This document shows, piece after piece, positions 8,930 through 18,186 of a stretch of DNA of 64,000 nt. Made by a program: the position numbers and the translations under genes. How positions within the stretch are numbered: position 1 is the stretch's first letter; every line of letters begins with the position of its first letter. The notes beneath the pieces are model-generated. The model saw only the letters and a list, made by a program, of their open reading frames with translations, did not search any database and was not told where the DNA came from. The stretch covers positions 1-64,000 of the forward strand of contig CANNDF010000002.1 in NCBI GenBank assembly GCA_947503305.1, in the 5' to 3' direction. This DNA is from an uncultured Dokdonia sp. GTDB lineage: Bacteria; Bacteroidota; Bacteroidia; Flavobacteriales; Flavobacteriaceae.

Positions 8930-9412
8930 TTAAGCAGTAATTTCTTCTTTAGATGCTATAGGAGTCGTTTTCGATTTTTTAAGATTCCAACTAGGTTTAA
9001 AGAGTTGCATAAACGATAAAGTAAGAACCATGGTTGTAGCAAATCCACCAATAGCTACAGAAAAAAGAACAACACCTAAGGTTGTCGTACCTCTCCAAGG
9101 GCCAATTAAATTACCAAGAAACTCAGGAGCAATATTACCCGCATAAATCCCAAAGAATACAGTAAAAATAAGTGTCGCTACAAATCCAGTAACTACTCCT
9201 ATAGAAAAGCCATCTCCATAGGAAAAGGTGTCTCCTTTACGTAATTTATATCCTTTTATAGCCTCATAAATTCCAAAGCCTGTAATAACTCCATTAAATA
9301 AACTGAATAGGGGATTAGTGTGCCATCCTAGCAGTGCAATGACCAAAAAATAACCAATGAGTAACCCGCTAATGGCTATTGCATAGCGGATGGGAAGTGC
9401 AAATTTTGACAT
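8930..9412 (-). CDS. DUF4199-like integral membrane protein
   Basis: The 160-residue protein has about four hydrophobic segments (~9-29, ~35-50, ~70-95, ~108-133) with short loops and a polar C-terminus (KKSKTTPIASKEEITA). The layout, with YKLRKGDTFSYGDGF between helices 2 and 3, resembles the small Bacteroidota DUF4199 family. Its function is unknown. It is convergent with the MepA-like gene, with only 10 bases between the two stops. Confidence 0.6.
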   Translation of the reverse strand: MSKFALPIRYAIAISGLLIGYFLVIALLGWHTNPLFSLFNGVITGFGIYEAIKGYKLRKGDTFSYGDGFSIGVVTGFVATLIFTVFFGIYAGNIAPEFLGNLIGPWRGTTTLGVVLFSVAIGGFATTMVLTLSFMQLFKPSWNLKKSKTTPIASKEEITA

Positions 9413-9488
9413 AACTTTTGAGTTTTAGATATATAAGTTAATTAAAATCAGCGAATTGTATGGTGCTCCCGTTGTTAAATTTTAATAT

Positions 9489-9502
9489 GCTTTCGCGAAA
9501 GC
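9489..9502. repeat. perfect palindrome GCTTTCGCGAAAGC (copy 3)
   Basis: Intergenic, between the DUF4199 gene start and the terminator of the RND efflux operon. Confidence 0.95.
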
Positions 9503-9547
9503 GTTCAAAACTGCATACCTTATTCTATCGTTACACCTTGTAGTAAA

Positions 9548-9577
9548 TTAAAAACGCTGACCCTATAGCCAGCGTTT
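9548..9577 (-). terminator. terminator of the RND efflux operon
   Basis: On the minus strand AAACGCTG-gctataggg-TCAGCGTTTTTAATTT forms an 8-bp stem followed by a T-run, 24 bases past the permease stop. Confidence 0.7.
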
Positions 9578-9600
9578 CTGAATGTATATAATAAAGCTAT

Positions 9601-12600
9601 TTATTCTCCTTCGGGGATAGGATAATTGATAGATTCGTTATCTAATAAATTATTCTCGATAGCATTTGTTAACTCTTCATCATCAACAGGAGTTGCTCCT
9701 TCTTGACTTGGATCTGTAACAGCTGCACCTCTAAAATAAAGCTTAATACGGTATACCATATAGAATAACAATGGCACAATGATTAATGTTAAGAATGTTG
9801 CTATGATCAGTCCGTAGATAACGGCCCAGGCAAGAGGGCCCCAGAAAATCACATTGTCTCCTCCTATATAGATCCCAGGATCAAAACTTTGAAATAAACC
9901 AAAGAAATCAATATTAATACCCACAGCCAGAGGGATTAATCCTAATACGGTGGTAATAGCAGTTAGAATTACAGGACGTAAACGTGCACGCCCTCCTTGA
10001 ACGATTAGTTTGGTTACCTCTTCTTTAGGGAGTAATGCATTGTCTGGTAAATCTAACTCTACAAGTCTTCTGTCTATAAGAAGTTGTGTATAGTCTAGTA
10101 GTACCACTCCGTTATTAACAACAATTCCTGCAAGAGAGATAATTCCCATCATCGTCATCATAATTACAAAAGGAGCTCCCGTGATTAGGATTCCTCCAAA
10201 CACACCTATAAAACTCAGGAAAATAGCAATCATAATGATCATAGGTTTTGAGATAGAACTAAACTGAAAAATAAGTAAGAAGAAAATCAAACCTAAACCA
10301 GCAAAGAAAGCGCCCATTAAGAAGGCCATTTGTTTGTTTTGTTCTTCTATCTGTCCTGTATAATTTACTTTGATTGTTTCTGGAACAAGATCAGCTGCTT
10401 CGCCAGATTCCATTTCTGCTTGCACTTGACTGACCACAGCCCCTGCATCTGTGTAACCAGGCGCTAAAGCAGAGTATACAGTTACCACACGTCTTGTGTC
10501 ACGATGCTTGATTGCACTAAAAGACGATGTGTTTTTTGTTTTAGTAACAGCGGCTACAGGAATTTCTTTAATCTGCCCAGAAGCCTGATCTCTAAAGGTA
10601 ATATTCTGATTAAATAGTGCAGAGTTATCATAACGTTGCTCTTCATTAAAACGGACATAGATATCGTAATCTTCTCCATCTTTTTTATAGACACCTGCTT
10701 TATCTCCAAAAATAGAACGACGCAATTGATTTCCGACCATACCCGCTGCAACACCAAGTTCCCCTGCTTTTTGACGATCTACGACAACTTGTGTTCCAGG
10801 TTTTCCTTTGTTTACATCTATCTTAAGCTCATCAATACCGGCAATATTTTTGGTGTTGATATAGTTACGCATAGCCTCTGCAGCAGTAATAAGCTCATCG
10901 TAGTCTTTTCCTTCTAATTCAATATTGATGGGATATCCAGCAGGAGGGCCTACGGCATCTTTTTCTACAGAAATAGCAATACCGGGATAGATTCCTTTGA
11001 TCGCTTCTTGTACTTTAGATCGTAGCTCTTCACTATCGGCGCCATTACGGAATTTATATTCTCGCATGGTGGCTGTAATCTTAGATCGGTGTGGCATTTC
11101 GGCACTACTACCTCCATCCGTTTGAGGATTTCCAGCGCCTTCTCCTACCTGAGATACAGAAGTTTCAACTAAGAAGTTATAATCTTGTCCTTCCAGATAG
11201 GAAGCATCGTTAAAGACTTTAAAAACACGACGTTCTATCTCCTTAGTAATTTCATTTGTTTTATTAATAGCAGTACCTTCTGGATACTCTACATATACAA
11301 TAATCTGATTAGGAGTATTGTCTGGGAAAAATTCTATTTTGGTACGTTGTGCCCCTACAGAAGCTCCAAAAGCCATAAACGTTAGTATAAGCATTAAGAA
11401 AATCCCACCTACAAACAAACCTGGTTTCCAGCCACGTATAGCCCAACTCAAGAACCCCTGGTATTTACGTTCTAACCATGTCAAGAATCTGCGTTGGAAG
11501 GTCTCTGTAGCACCCATTAATACATAACGATAGATCCACATAAATACAATCGTTACAAGGACTAAGGCTCCTAAACCACTCACGGCTCCTCCTGTAAGTA
11601 AAATAAGGATTCCTATAGGAAGCATTACAAGTGATGTTCTGATTAAAAATTTACGGGTAAGAGGTGTCTCTGTTACTTTCATAAACTTAGATACCAACAT
11701 TGAGTTGATAAAAATGGCTACAAATAGAGAAGATCCTAATACGACAGAAAGTGTGATTGGGAAGTAAATCATAAACTGTCCCATAACTCCAGGCCATGTT
11801 CCTAAAGGAACAAACGCTGCTACTGTTGTTAATGTAGAAATGATAATAGGGAATGCAATTTCGCCTATTCCTTTTTTTGCAGCCTGAATACGAGACATAC
11901 CCTCTTCATCCATCAAACGGTATACATTCTCTACGACCACAATTCCATTATCTACCAGCATTCCAAGTCCCATAATTAAAGCAAAAAGGATCATGGTATT
12001 CATGGTGTATCCTAGTAGATTAAGAATCATAAAACTCATAAACATAGACATAGGAATAGCAAACCCTACAAAAAGCGCATTTCTAAATCCTAAGAAAAAC
12101 ATCAATACACCTACAACGAGAATGATTCCGAAGATAATGTTGTTTACAAGATCATTTACTTGGTTTACTGTTTTTTGACTTTGATCATTTGCTACAGAAA
12201 TTTTTAAATCCGGAGGGAATACATTCTCTTTTGCATCGGCTATGAGAAGGTTTATTTTATCAACAGCTTCAATCATATTTTTCCCAGAACGTTTTTTTAC
12301 GTCCAGCATCACAACACTTTGACTTACTTCTTCGTCATCGACACTTTCCCCCTTCTCTAACGTAAGATCTCTTGCATATGTAGTTTTATCTTCTTCTCCA
12401 AAACTCACTACGGCAATATCCTTTAGATATACAGCGCCATTTTCAGACTTTACAACAAAATCATTAAGGTCCTTAGGGTCTTCTATCTCTCCAGTAATAC
12501 GTATGGTACGACGCTGTCCACTGGTAACGAGATTTCCAGCAGAAAGGGTCAAGTTTTCATTGCGAATGGTATTTAAGATGTCATCAAAACTGATTTTTGC

Positions 12601-13230
12601 AGCCATCATTTTATATACATCCACGGCAACTTGAATCTCCTTCTCTTGAGCACCACGAATATCTGCAGCCTTGATCTCTTTAAGCGCTTCTATCTCATCT
12701 TGCAAATACTCTGCATACTCTTTAAGTTGTTCTACTTTGTAATCTCCAGAGATGTTTACATTAAGAATAGGTGTTTCTTCAGAAATACTTAAATCAAAAA
12801 CATTAGGTTCTACTTTAGCACCATTAAAGGTAGGCCAGTCTTCATTAGAAGTTTCGCTATCTACTTCGTCTTTGACTTTTTGCTTTGCTGCAGCAACAGT
12901 AAAAGATTCTTCAAACTCTACGGTGATAATGGCATAATCTTCTTGTGCAGTAGAGATAATTTCTACTACGCCTGAGATATTTTGTAGTTTATCTTCCAGA
13001 GGATCTACAATAAGACGTTCTATGTCTTCTGCTGTATTTCCAGGATATGGAGTAGAGATATAGATTTTAGTCTCATTAATTTCTGGAAAATTCTCTCTCG
13101 GCATCCCAAAATAGGCACCTAGTCCTAGCACAAGAAAGAGTGCCATGAGTACATAAATAATCGTTGGATTATCTATTGCCCAACTAGATAGGGCAAATTC
13201 CTTATCGACTTTTTTCTTCTTGGCGTTCAT
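9601..13230 (-). CDS. RND efflux transporter permease subunit (AcrB/HAE1-like)
   Basis: The 1209-residue inner-membrane pump has the RND layout: N-terminal helix (NPTIIYVLMALFLVLGLGAYF), PN/PC porter repeats, and a membrane block around 365-580 with GLGMLVDNGIVVVENVYRLMDE. A second periplasmic domain (YPINIELEGKDYDELI) precedes a second block with IISLAGIVVNNGVVLLDYTQLL. It carries an extra central membrane stretch and an acidic cytosolic tail of ~50 residues, making it longer than AcrB. It should export drugs, detergents or metabolites by proton antiport with the adaptor gene 4 bases upstream and the TolC gene of the same operon. Confidence 0.93.
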   Translation of the reverse strand: MNAKKKKVDKEFALSSWAIDNPTIIYVLMALFLVLGLGAYFGMPRENFPEINETKIYISTPYPGNTAEDIERLIVDPLEDKLQNISGVVEIISTAQEDYAIITVEFEESFTVAAAKQKVKDEVDSETSNEDWPTFNGAKVEPNVFDLSISEETPILNVNISGDYKVEQLKEYAEYLQDEIEALKEIKAADIRGAQEKEIQVAVDVYKMMAAKISFDDILNTIRNENLTLSAGNLVTSGQRRTIRITGEIEDPKDLNDFVVKSENGAVYLKDIAVVSFGEEDKTTYARDLTLEKGESVDDEEVSQSVVMLDVKKRSGKNMIEAVDKINLLIADAKENVFPPDLKISVANDQSQKTVNQVNDLVNNIIFGIILVVGVLMFFLGFRNALFVGFAIPMSMFMSFMILNLLGYTMNTMILFALIMGLGMLVDNGIVVVENVYRLMDEEGMSRIQAAKKGIGEIAFPIIISTLTTVAAFVPLGTWPGVMGQFMIYFPITLSVVLGSSLFVAIFINSMLVSKFMKVTETPLTRKFLIRTSLVMLPIGILILLTGGAVSGLGALVLVTIVFMWIYRYVLMGATETFQRRFLTWLERKYQGFLSWAIRGWKPGLFVGGIFLMLILTFMAFGASVGAQRTKIEFFPDNTPNQIIVYVEYPEGTAINKTNEITKEIERRVFKVFNDASYLEGQDYNFLVETSVSQVGEGAGNPQTDGGSSAEMPHRSKITATMREYKFRNGADSEELRSKVQEAIKGIYPGIAISVEKDAVGPPAGYPINIELEGKDYDELITAAEAMRNYINTKNIAGIDELKIDVNKGKPGTQVVVDRQKAGELGVAAGMVGNQLRRSIFGDKAGVYKKDGEDYDIYVRFNEEQRYDNSALFNQNITFRDQASGQIKEIPVAAVTKTKNTSSFSAIKHRDTRRVVTVYSALAPGYTDAGAVVSQVQAEMESGEAADLVPETIKVNYTGQIEEQNKQMAFLMGAFFAGLGLIFFLLIFQFSSISKPMIIMIAIFLSFIGVFGGILITGAPFVIMMTMMGIISLAGIVVNNGVVLLDYTQLLIDRRLVELDLPDNALLPKEEVTKLIVQGGRARLRPVILTAITTVLGLIPLAVGINIDFFGLFQSFDPGIYIGGDNVIFWGPLAWAVIYGLIIATFLTLIIVPLLFYMVYRIKLYFRGAAVTDPSQEGATPVDDEELTNAIENNLLDNESINYPIPEGE

Positions 13231-13234
13231 ATGA

Positions 13235-14410
13235 TTAGTAATTTAAAATTTTTACTTCTTGATCATTTTTTACACTTCTTGCTCCTTCAATAATAATGCG
13301 ATCTCCATTGCTAAGCCCTTCTAAGATTTCGATCATATCTCCTTGTGATTTTCCTGTCTTAACAACCTGACGTTTGGCAATAGCGATATTTTTTTCGGCA
13401 TCCGCTTTCGCGAAAGCGGTATATACATACTGATCTCCTGTTGAATTTTCATTAATAACATTAAGTGGAATCATAATCGCATTTTCTGCTGTATAGTCAT
13501 TTATAGAAAGTCGTGCTGTAAGATTAGGTTTTACTTTTCCACCTTGACTGGGTACATCTACCTCTACTGTAAAGCTACGATTGGAAGGATTGATGTAATT
13601 TCCTGTCTGACGTACTTTTGAGTCTATAGTTTCTCCAAGTACAGGAAGTTCTACACTTACCTTTTTTCCAGGGACCACACTCGTGAGGTAGCTTTCTGGC
13701 ACCTCTGCAGATACGTACATATTGCTGAGGTTTACAATCCTAAAAACGGCTTGCCCTGGAGAGACAACAGTCCCTTGGTCTGTAATGACATCATCGATGA
13801 CTCCTGAAAAAGGAGCACGTATCGTTGTTTTTCCTAATTGGCTTTTTAATTGTTTTACTGCATTTTCTGACGATTCGTACTGGGACTTGGTCTGTAAATA
13901 CTGGATCTCAGAACCTATATTCTGTTCCCACAAACGTTTTTGACGCTCAAAAGTCGTTTTGGCTAGTGCAGCTTGAGATTCCAGCTGAGCTACTTGACTA
14001 CTTAAGCCTCCATCATCTATACGTGCTAAGGTCTGCCCTTTGGAAACACGTTGCCCTTCTTTTACATATACGTTAGTAAGGGTACCTTGATATTCAGGAT
14101 AGATGACTACATTTTGTTTAGTCTCAACATTTCCTTGGACCTCTATATAATGTTTAAATAGAGTGTCTTTTACGGTCATAGCGGTTACTAAAGTTTCATT
14201 TTTAGTACTGTCATTTTTCTTAAGAACTTCATCTAGTTGCGCTACTTGTGCATTAAGGGCAGTAATTTCTGCTTTAATTGCAGTTTTTTTAGCTTTAAGT
14301 TCGTCAATATTTCCTTTTTCAATAATACTTTCAACAGATTGAGATCCTTTATCTCCACCACAGGAGGCAAATAGAATGGCTGTGAATACGATGTAAATTG
14401 TGTGTCTCAT
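13235..14410 (-). CDS. RND efflux periplasmic adaptor subunit (membrane fusion protein)
   Basis: The 391-residue lipoprotein has a lipobox near residue 17 (FTAILFASCGG). A long coiled-coil hairpin (~30-65 and ~135-190) and a lipoyl/barrel-sandwich domain split around it follow (EGQRVSKGQTLARIDDGG, GKTTIRAPFSGVIDDVI). Beta-barrel and membrane-proximal domains complete it. It bridges the permease encoded downstream and the TolC protein encoded upstream. A copy of the chromosomal palindrome encodes AFAKA in the C-terminal domain (TAFAKADAEK). Confidence 0.92.
   Translation of the reverse strand: MRHTIYIVFTAILFASCGGDKGSQSVESIIEKGNIDELKAKKTAIKAEITALNAQVAQLDEVLKKNDSTKNETLVTAMTVKDTLFKHYIEVQGNVETKQNVVIYPEYQGTLTNVYVKEGQRVSKGQTLARIDDGGLSSQVAQLESQAALAKTTFERQKRLWEQNIGSEIQYLQTKSQYESSENAVKQLKSQLGKTTIRAPFSGVIDDVITDQGTVVSPGQAVFRIVNLSNMYVSAEVPESYLTSVVPGKKVSVELPVLGETIDSKVRQTGNYINPSNRSFTVEVDVPSQGGKVKPNLTARLSINDYTAENAIMIPLNVINENSTGDQYVYTAFAKADAEKNIAIAKRQVVKTGKSQGDMIEILEGLSNGDRIIIEGARSVKNDQEVKILNY
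13404..13417. repeat. perfect palindrome GCTTTCGCGAAAGC (copy 4, in efflux adaptor gene)
   Basis: The symmetry extends to 18 bp (ccgctttcgcgaaagcgg). It is read on the minus strand as AFAKA. Confidence 0.95.
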
Positions 14411-14437
14411 TTCTTTTTGTTTATGCGGTTGTGTTAT

Positions 14438-15787
14438 TTAGTTTCGTGTATTTCTGTAATCGGGTGTATTTAAAATAGTTTCCAGCTCGGCTTTAGTGGT
14501 AATCATATTTAGCATTGCCTGGAGTAATTGATCTTGTGTCGTATAGAGTTGTGTCTGTGCTTGACGCAACTCAAAACTTGTTGCAATTCCTTCACGGAAT
14601 TTCACTTGATTTTTTTGCTCTATACGCTTTGCAAGGTCTAGATTGCTTTGACTTGTATTGTAAGTGTCTATAGCAAGTTCATGATCGCTTTTGGCGCGTT
14701 CAAAATCTAATGTAATTTGCTGCTGTGTTTCTTCCATTTGAGTTTCGGCTTGATCTAGAGCTATTTTTGCCTGCTGAGTTCTGGCACTTCGCGCTCCTGA
14801 ACTAAAAATTGGAACATCTAGCGTAAAACCTAATATTGAAGAGGCAAACCATTGTTGATCACTATCAAAAAAGTCAAACCGATCTCGTCCTGCCGATGTT
14901 CCAAAGTTGATAAAGCCTCGTAAGCTTGGTAAAGCACGGCTTCGTTCTAGTTTTAATTCTAGACTGCGTTGCTCTATAAGATTGGATGCAATTTTATAAT
15001 CTATATTTTGCTCGACATTTGGGGTTGTATCTACAAGTCCTAACCCTGGTATGGCAAGAGATTCTAATGTGTCCGTAAGTACTATATCTGTATTGACATC
15101 TATGCCTATCGCAAGGTTAAGTAATTGAATTGCGATCTTTTCTAAGCGAACAGCATTTTCTTTTTGATTAAGTAATTGACTGTATGTGATTTGGAGTTGT
15201 TCTGCATCTTCTTCTTCTCCTAATCCGTTTTCTACAATGATTTTTGTTTCATCCAGATTTTTCTTTACAGTAACAAGATTACTATCCACAATAGCGATAC
15301 TTTCTTGTGCAACAAGGACTCCTCCATAGGCATTTATAACACCTTTTCGTACTTCTAATTGTGTTTTTTCATTAGCGTTTTCTGAAAAGTCCAGGAAAGC
15401 TTTTGCCGCTTGAAGACCTACTAAATAAGAGCCGTCAAATATAAGCTGGTTAAGGGTTGCTGTGGCAGAAGCATTCTGAGCAGTTCCAAAAACAACAGGG
15501 GCGAAAGTCCCAGGCTCTCCTCCGAAAAATTCGGCAGGAATAAAGGATGTCGGTTGTCGTAGTTGGTTTTGATAATCTACAACAGCACTAATTTGAGGTA
15601 AACCAGAGGCTGTAGTCTCCCATTTTTGTTTAATGGCCTTTGCAATATCGCGACGGGCATTGATAGCAGTATAATTGCTATCTATTGCAAAACTTATTGC
15701 CTCTTCTAAAGAGAAGCTTTGCTTTTCTTGTGCTTGACTCAACATGCTAGATACAAGTAGTATGAGTATACTAAGTTTTTTGATCAT
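14438..15787 (-). CDS. TolC family outer-membrane efflux protein
   Basis: The 449-residue exported protein has a signal peptide (LSILILLVSSMLSQAQE) and two homologous halves rich in long helices, as in TolC. Typical features are SFSLEEAISFAIDSNYTAINARRDI at the start and the repeat KFREGIATSFELRQAQTQLY near the end. It forms the outer-membrane channel of the RND pump encoded downstream. Its ATG shares one base with the tetR stop (TAATG), indicating translational coupling. Confidence 0.92.
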   Translation of the reverse strand: MIKKLSILILLVSSMLSQAQEKQSFSLEEAISFAIDSNYTAINARRDIAKAIKQKWETTASGLPQISAVVDYQNQLRQPTSFIPAEFFGGEPGTFAPVVFGTAQNASATATLNQLIFDGSYLVGLQAAKAFLDFSENANEKTQLEVRKGVINAYGGVLVAQESIAIVDSNLVTVKKNLDETKIIVENGLGEEEDAEQLQITYSQLLNQKENAVRLEKIAIQLLNLAIGIDVNTDIVLTDTLESLAIPGLGLVDTTPNVEQNIDYKIASNLIEQRSLELKLERSRALPSLRGFINFGTSAGRDRFDFFDSDQQWFASSILGFTLDVPIFSSGARSARTQQAKIALDQAETQMEETQQQITLDFERAKSDHELAIDTYNTSQSNLDLAKRIEQKNQVKFREGIATSFELRQAQTQLYTTQDQLLQAMLNMITTKAELETILNTPDYRNTRN

Positions 15788-16392
15788 TAGTCTTGATTTG
15801 ATTGGATAAGGTTATTTAATATTTTTCTTCCTTTAGGGGTTACAATACCGCGTAGATGATATTCTAAGTACATATCTTGTAATTCACTGGGGTTAAAAAT
15901 ATCTGATGGAAATATATCTGCGTCTTTAATTCCTGTAATTCCTTTAAAATAAATACGTGATATAAATTGAATATTAATGTTGTTTCTAAAAAGGCCTTCT
16001 TCTAATCCACGACTTATATTAACTAGCATACAATCTTGCATGTAATCATACTGCTGTTTACGAAGATGGTTATGTACTTTTGGATAGTATTTTTGTAATT
16101 GATACATAGGAGAAGATTGTTCTCCTTTAAGGTGTTCTATTACATAACGTTTAATATCATAAAGTTCTTCGATAGGATTTTTTTCTAGTGAACAGATTTG
16201 ATCTACTCCTTTACTTATATTATCAAATAAATTTTTTGCAGTAGCTTCTACGATAGCTTCTTTTGTACTATAATGCGTATATATGGTTTTTTTTGATATC
16301 GTCATTTCTTTGGCGATATCATCCATAGTAATACTTTTAAATCCTTGACTTAAAAATAATTCTGTAGCGGTTTTTAATATTTTATTCTTCAT
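15787..16392 (-). CDS. TetR/AcrR family transcriptional regulator
   Basis: I start the gene at the ATG giving MKNKILKTATELFLSQGFKS (201 residues); the longer track ORF begins at a TTG inside the promoter region. Residues ~1-50 are a TetR helix-turn-helix (SITMDDIAKEMTISKKTIYTHYSTKEAIVE), and the rest is a divergent ligand/dimer domain. It is the first gene of the TetR-TolC-adaptor-permease operon, so it very likely autoregulates and represses the pump. An inverted repeat just upstream (16415-16444) is a candidate operator. Confidence 0.9.
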   Translation of the reverse strand: MKNKILKTATELFLSQGFKSITMDDIAKEMTISKKTIYTHYSTKEAIVEATAKNLFDNISKGVDQICSLEKNPIEELYDIKRYVIEHLKGEQSSPMYQLQKYYPKVHNHLRKQQYDYMQDCMLVNISRGLEEGLFRNNINIQFISRIYFKGITGIKDADIFPSDIFNPSELQDMYLEYHLRGIVTPKGRKILNNLIQSNQD

Positions 16393-16402
16393 AAAAGTTT
16401 GG

Positions 16403-16410
16403 CAAAAATA
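16403..16410 (-). promoter_or_regulatory. putative -7 promoter box for the tetR efflux operon
   Basis: TATTTTTG on the minus strand fits the Bacteroidota TAnnTTTG box. It lies 11 bases before the tetR ATG, so the leader would be only a few bases long. Confidence 0.6.
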
Positions 16411-16414
16411 CAAA

Positions 16415-16444
16415 TGGAAACTCTAAAAACGTTTGTAGTTTCCA
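16415..16444. promoter_or_regulatory. candidate TetR operator (inverted repeat)
   Basis: TGGAAACT-N14-AGTTTCCA has perfect 8-bp arms. It lies directly upstream of the tetR -7 box, between the expected -7 and -33 positions. The placement suggests autorepression; binding is inferred. Confidence 0.5.
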
Positions 16445-16529
16445 AAGTTTTTTAAATATTTAACATTTTATTAAACTTTCATTAAAGCGTTATTATGCGC
16501 TCTGAACTTTTTAAAGTGATGGAAAACCT

Positions 16530-16537
16530 TATTTTTG
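16530..16537 (+). promoter_or_regulatory. putative -7 promoter box for the polyprenyl synthetase gene
   Basis: TATTTTTG fits TAnnTTTG and lies 18 bases before the chosen ATG. The longer track ORF would start with the TTG inside this box. Confidence 0.55.
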
Positions 16538-16555
16538 CCATCTAAAATTTGCTAC

Positions 16556-17530
16556 ATGCTATCTGTACTTGAATACTCTTCTATCTTTAGTGATTATTTA
16601 CGTAAATATTCATTAGAAAAAGATCCTCAGCATTTATATGTTCCTATAGACTATATTCTAGGACTGGGAGGAAAGCGATTACGTCCAGTACTAACACTTA
16701 TGGCTTCAGAACTTTTTGATCAACCCCATGAAAAAGCTTTAGATGCTGCCTTGGCTATTGAAATGTTTCATAATTTTTCATTGGTACATGATGATATTAT
16801 GGATGACGCTCCTTTAAGACGTGGAGAACAGACAGTACATGAAAAATGGGATATCAATACAGGAATACTATCTGGAGATGCGATGTTAATTCTTGCTTAC
16901 CAATTATTTGAAAATTATGAAGGAGAGGTATTTCGCGAGTTGGCTAAGCTTTTTTCAAAGACAGCTATAGAAGTTTGTGAAGGACAACAATATGATGTTG
17001 ATTTTGAGACAAGAGATGATGTTACGATTCCTGAATATCTTAAAATGATTGAGTACAAGACTGCAGTTTTGGTTGGAGCTGCACTTAAAATGGGTGCTAT
17101 TATAGCTGGAGCATCCGAAGCATGTCAAGTCTCTATATATAATTATGGAAGGGATTTAGGAATTGCTTTCCAATTACAAGATGATTATCTGGATGCTTTT
17201 GGAGATCCTGAGACTTTTGGGAAACAAGTTGGGGGCGATATAATAGAAAATAAAAAAACATTTTTATACTTAACAGCCTTAGAAAATTCTTCTAAGGATG
17301 ACGTACAGCTATTAGAACACTTATTCTCAATAGCACCTGCAGATCCCACAGAAAAAATCACAACGGTAAAACAACAATTTATAGATAGTGGTGCTGCAAA
17401 AGCAACACAATCGGAGATAGAAAGGTACACACAACTTGCGTTTAAATCATTAGATGCTATCGATATATCTGATGATAAAAAACAATTGTTACGTGACTTT
17501 GGAAATGGATTAATGAATCGTACAGTGTAA
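16556..17530 (+). CDS. polyprenyl (geranylgeranyl/octaprenyl-type) diphosphate synthase
   Basis: I start at the ATG giving MLSVLEYSSIFSDYLRKY (324 residues) rather than the TTG in the track. The enzyme condenses isopentenyl diphosphate onto allylic diphosphates for quinone or carrier-lipid side chains. It shows both Asp-rich motifs, LVHDDIMDDA and FQLQDDYLDAFGD, plus GGKRLRPVL and HEKWDINTGILSGDAM. The trans-prenyltransferase fold and length are normal; product chain length cannot be read reliably. It is transcribed divergently from the tetR efflux operon. Confidence 0.92.
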   Translation: MLSVLEYSSIFSDYLRKYSLEKDPQHLYVPIDYILGLGGKRLRPVLTLMASELFDQPHEKALDAALAIEMFHNFSLVHDDIMDDAPLRRGEQTVHEKWDINTGILSGDAMLILAYQLFENYEGEVFRELAKLFSKTAIEVCEGQQYDVDFETRDDVTIPEYLKMIEYKTAVLVGAALKMGAIIAGASEACQVSIYNYGRDLGIAFQLQDDYLDAFGDPETFGKQVGGDIIENKKTFLYLTALENSSKDDVQLLEHLFSIAPADPTEKITTVKQQFIDSGAAKATQSEIERYTQLAFKSLDAIDISDDKKQLLRDFGNGLMNRTV

Positions 17531-17540
17531 GTGTCGTTTA

Positions 17541-18074
17541 TTAGAAATATACTCTAACAAAAGGTTGCCAAGCTTCTGCATATACGCCATCATTGTCATC
17601 AAAAAGGACATTATAACGTGCTCCTATCGTTACCCCACCTACACGATATCCAGCACCTAAGAAAATTGCTGTATTCCAAAAATTATCACTAATTTCCTGA
17701 CCAGTAATCGTATCAAAATTTTGATTGACACGTAGTTGTTCAACTTCTGCAGATACTTGAATTTCTGGAATGGGATTGCCCAATACAATACCACTTATCC
17801 CATAGAGTGTGGTTTCAAAATCTCCAAATTTTTGATAATTAAAATTTAATCCAGGACCAAAAGCGATATATTCATTAGGTTGATATAAAGCACTAGGAGC
17901 AATAGTAATTTGAGTATTATTATTTCCAAAACTTAATCCCAGCCCTCCTCCAAAACTTACTTTTTTCCAGAATTCACTCTTAGATTTTTGTAAGGGTGCA
18001 TCTTGAGCATAGCAATTAAAAGAAAAAATAAGAAGCCCTATAAAGCCTATTTTAATGAAAGATTTAATATTCAT
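17541..18074 (-). CDS. outer-membrane beta-barrel protein, unknown function
   Basis: The 177-residue protein has a signal peptide (KIGFIGLLIFSFNCYAQ), then alternating hydrophobic/polar strands. These include glycine-rich turns (FGGGLGLSFGNNNTQI, AIFLGAGYRVGGVTIGARYN), and it ends in Phe (FVRVYF). This is the pattern of a small eight-stranded outer-membrane barrel. No specific family is recognised. It is convergent with the polyprenyl synthetase gene, 10 bases apart, and divergent from sucA. Confidence 0.7.
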   Translation of the reverse strand: MNIKSFIKIGFIGLLIFSFNCYAQDAPLQKSKSEFWKKVSFGGGLGLSFGNNNTQITIAPSALYQPNEYIAFGPGLNFNYQKFGDFETTLYGISGIVLGNPIPEIQVSAEVEQLRVNQNFDTITGQEISDNFWNTAIFLGAGYRVGGVTIGARYNVLFDDNDGVYAEAWQPFVRVYF

Positions 18075-18139
18075 TCAGTATTTATTATAATTATCTGTTA
18101 TAAATATAGGAATTATATACCCCAAAATGTTAAATATTG

Positions 18140-18147
18140 TATTTTTG
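18140..18147 (+). promoter_or_regulatory. putative -7 promoter box for sucA
   Basis: TATTTTTG (TAnnTTTG) lies 40 bases before the sucA ATG, in the 112-base divergent intergenic region. Confidence 0.55.
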
Positions 18148-18186
18148 TACGTCTATATGTTAGCAAGACATAGAATATAACTACCA

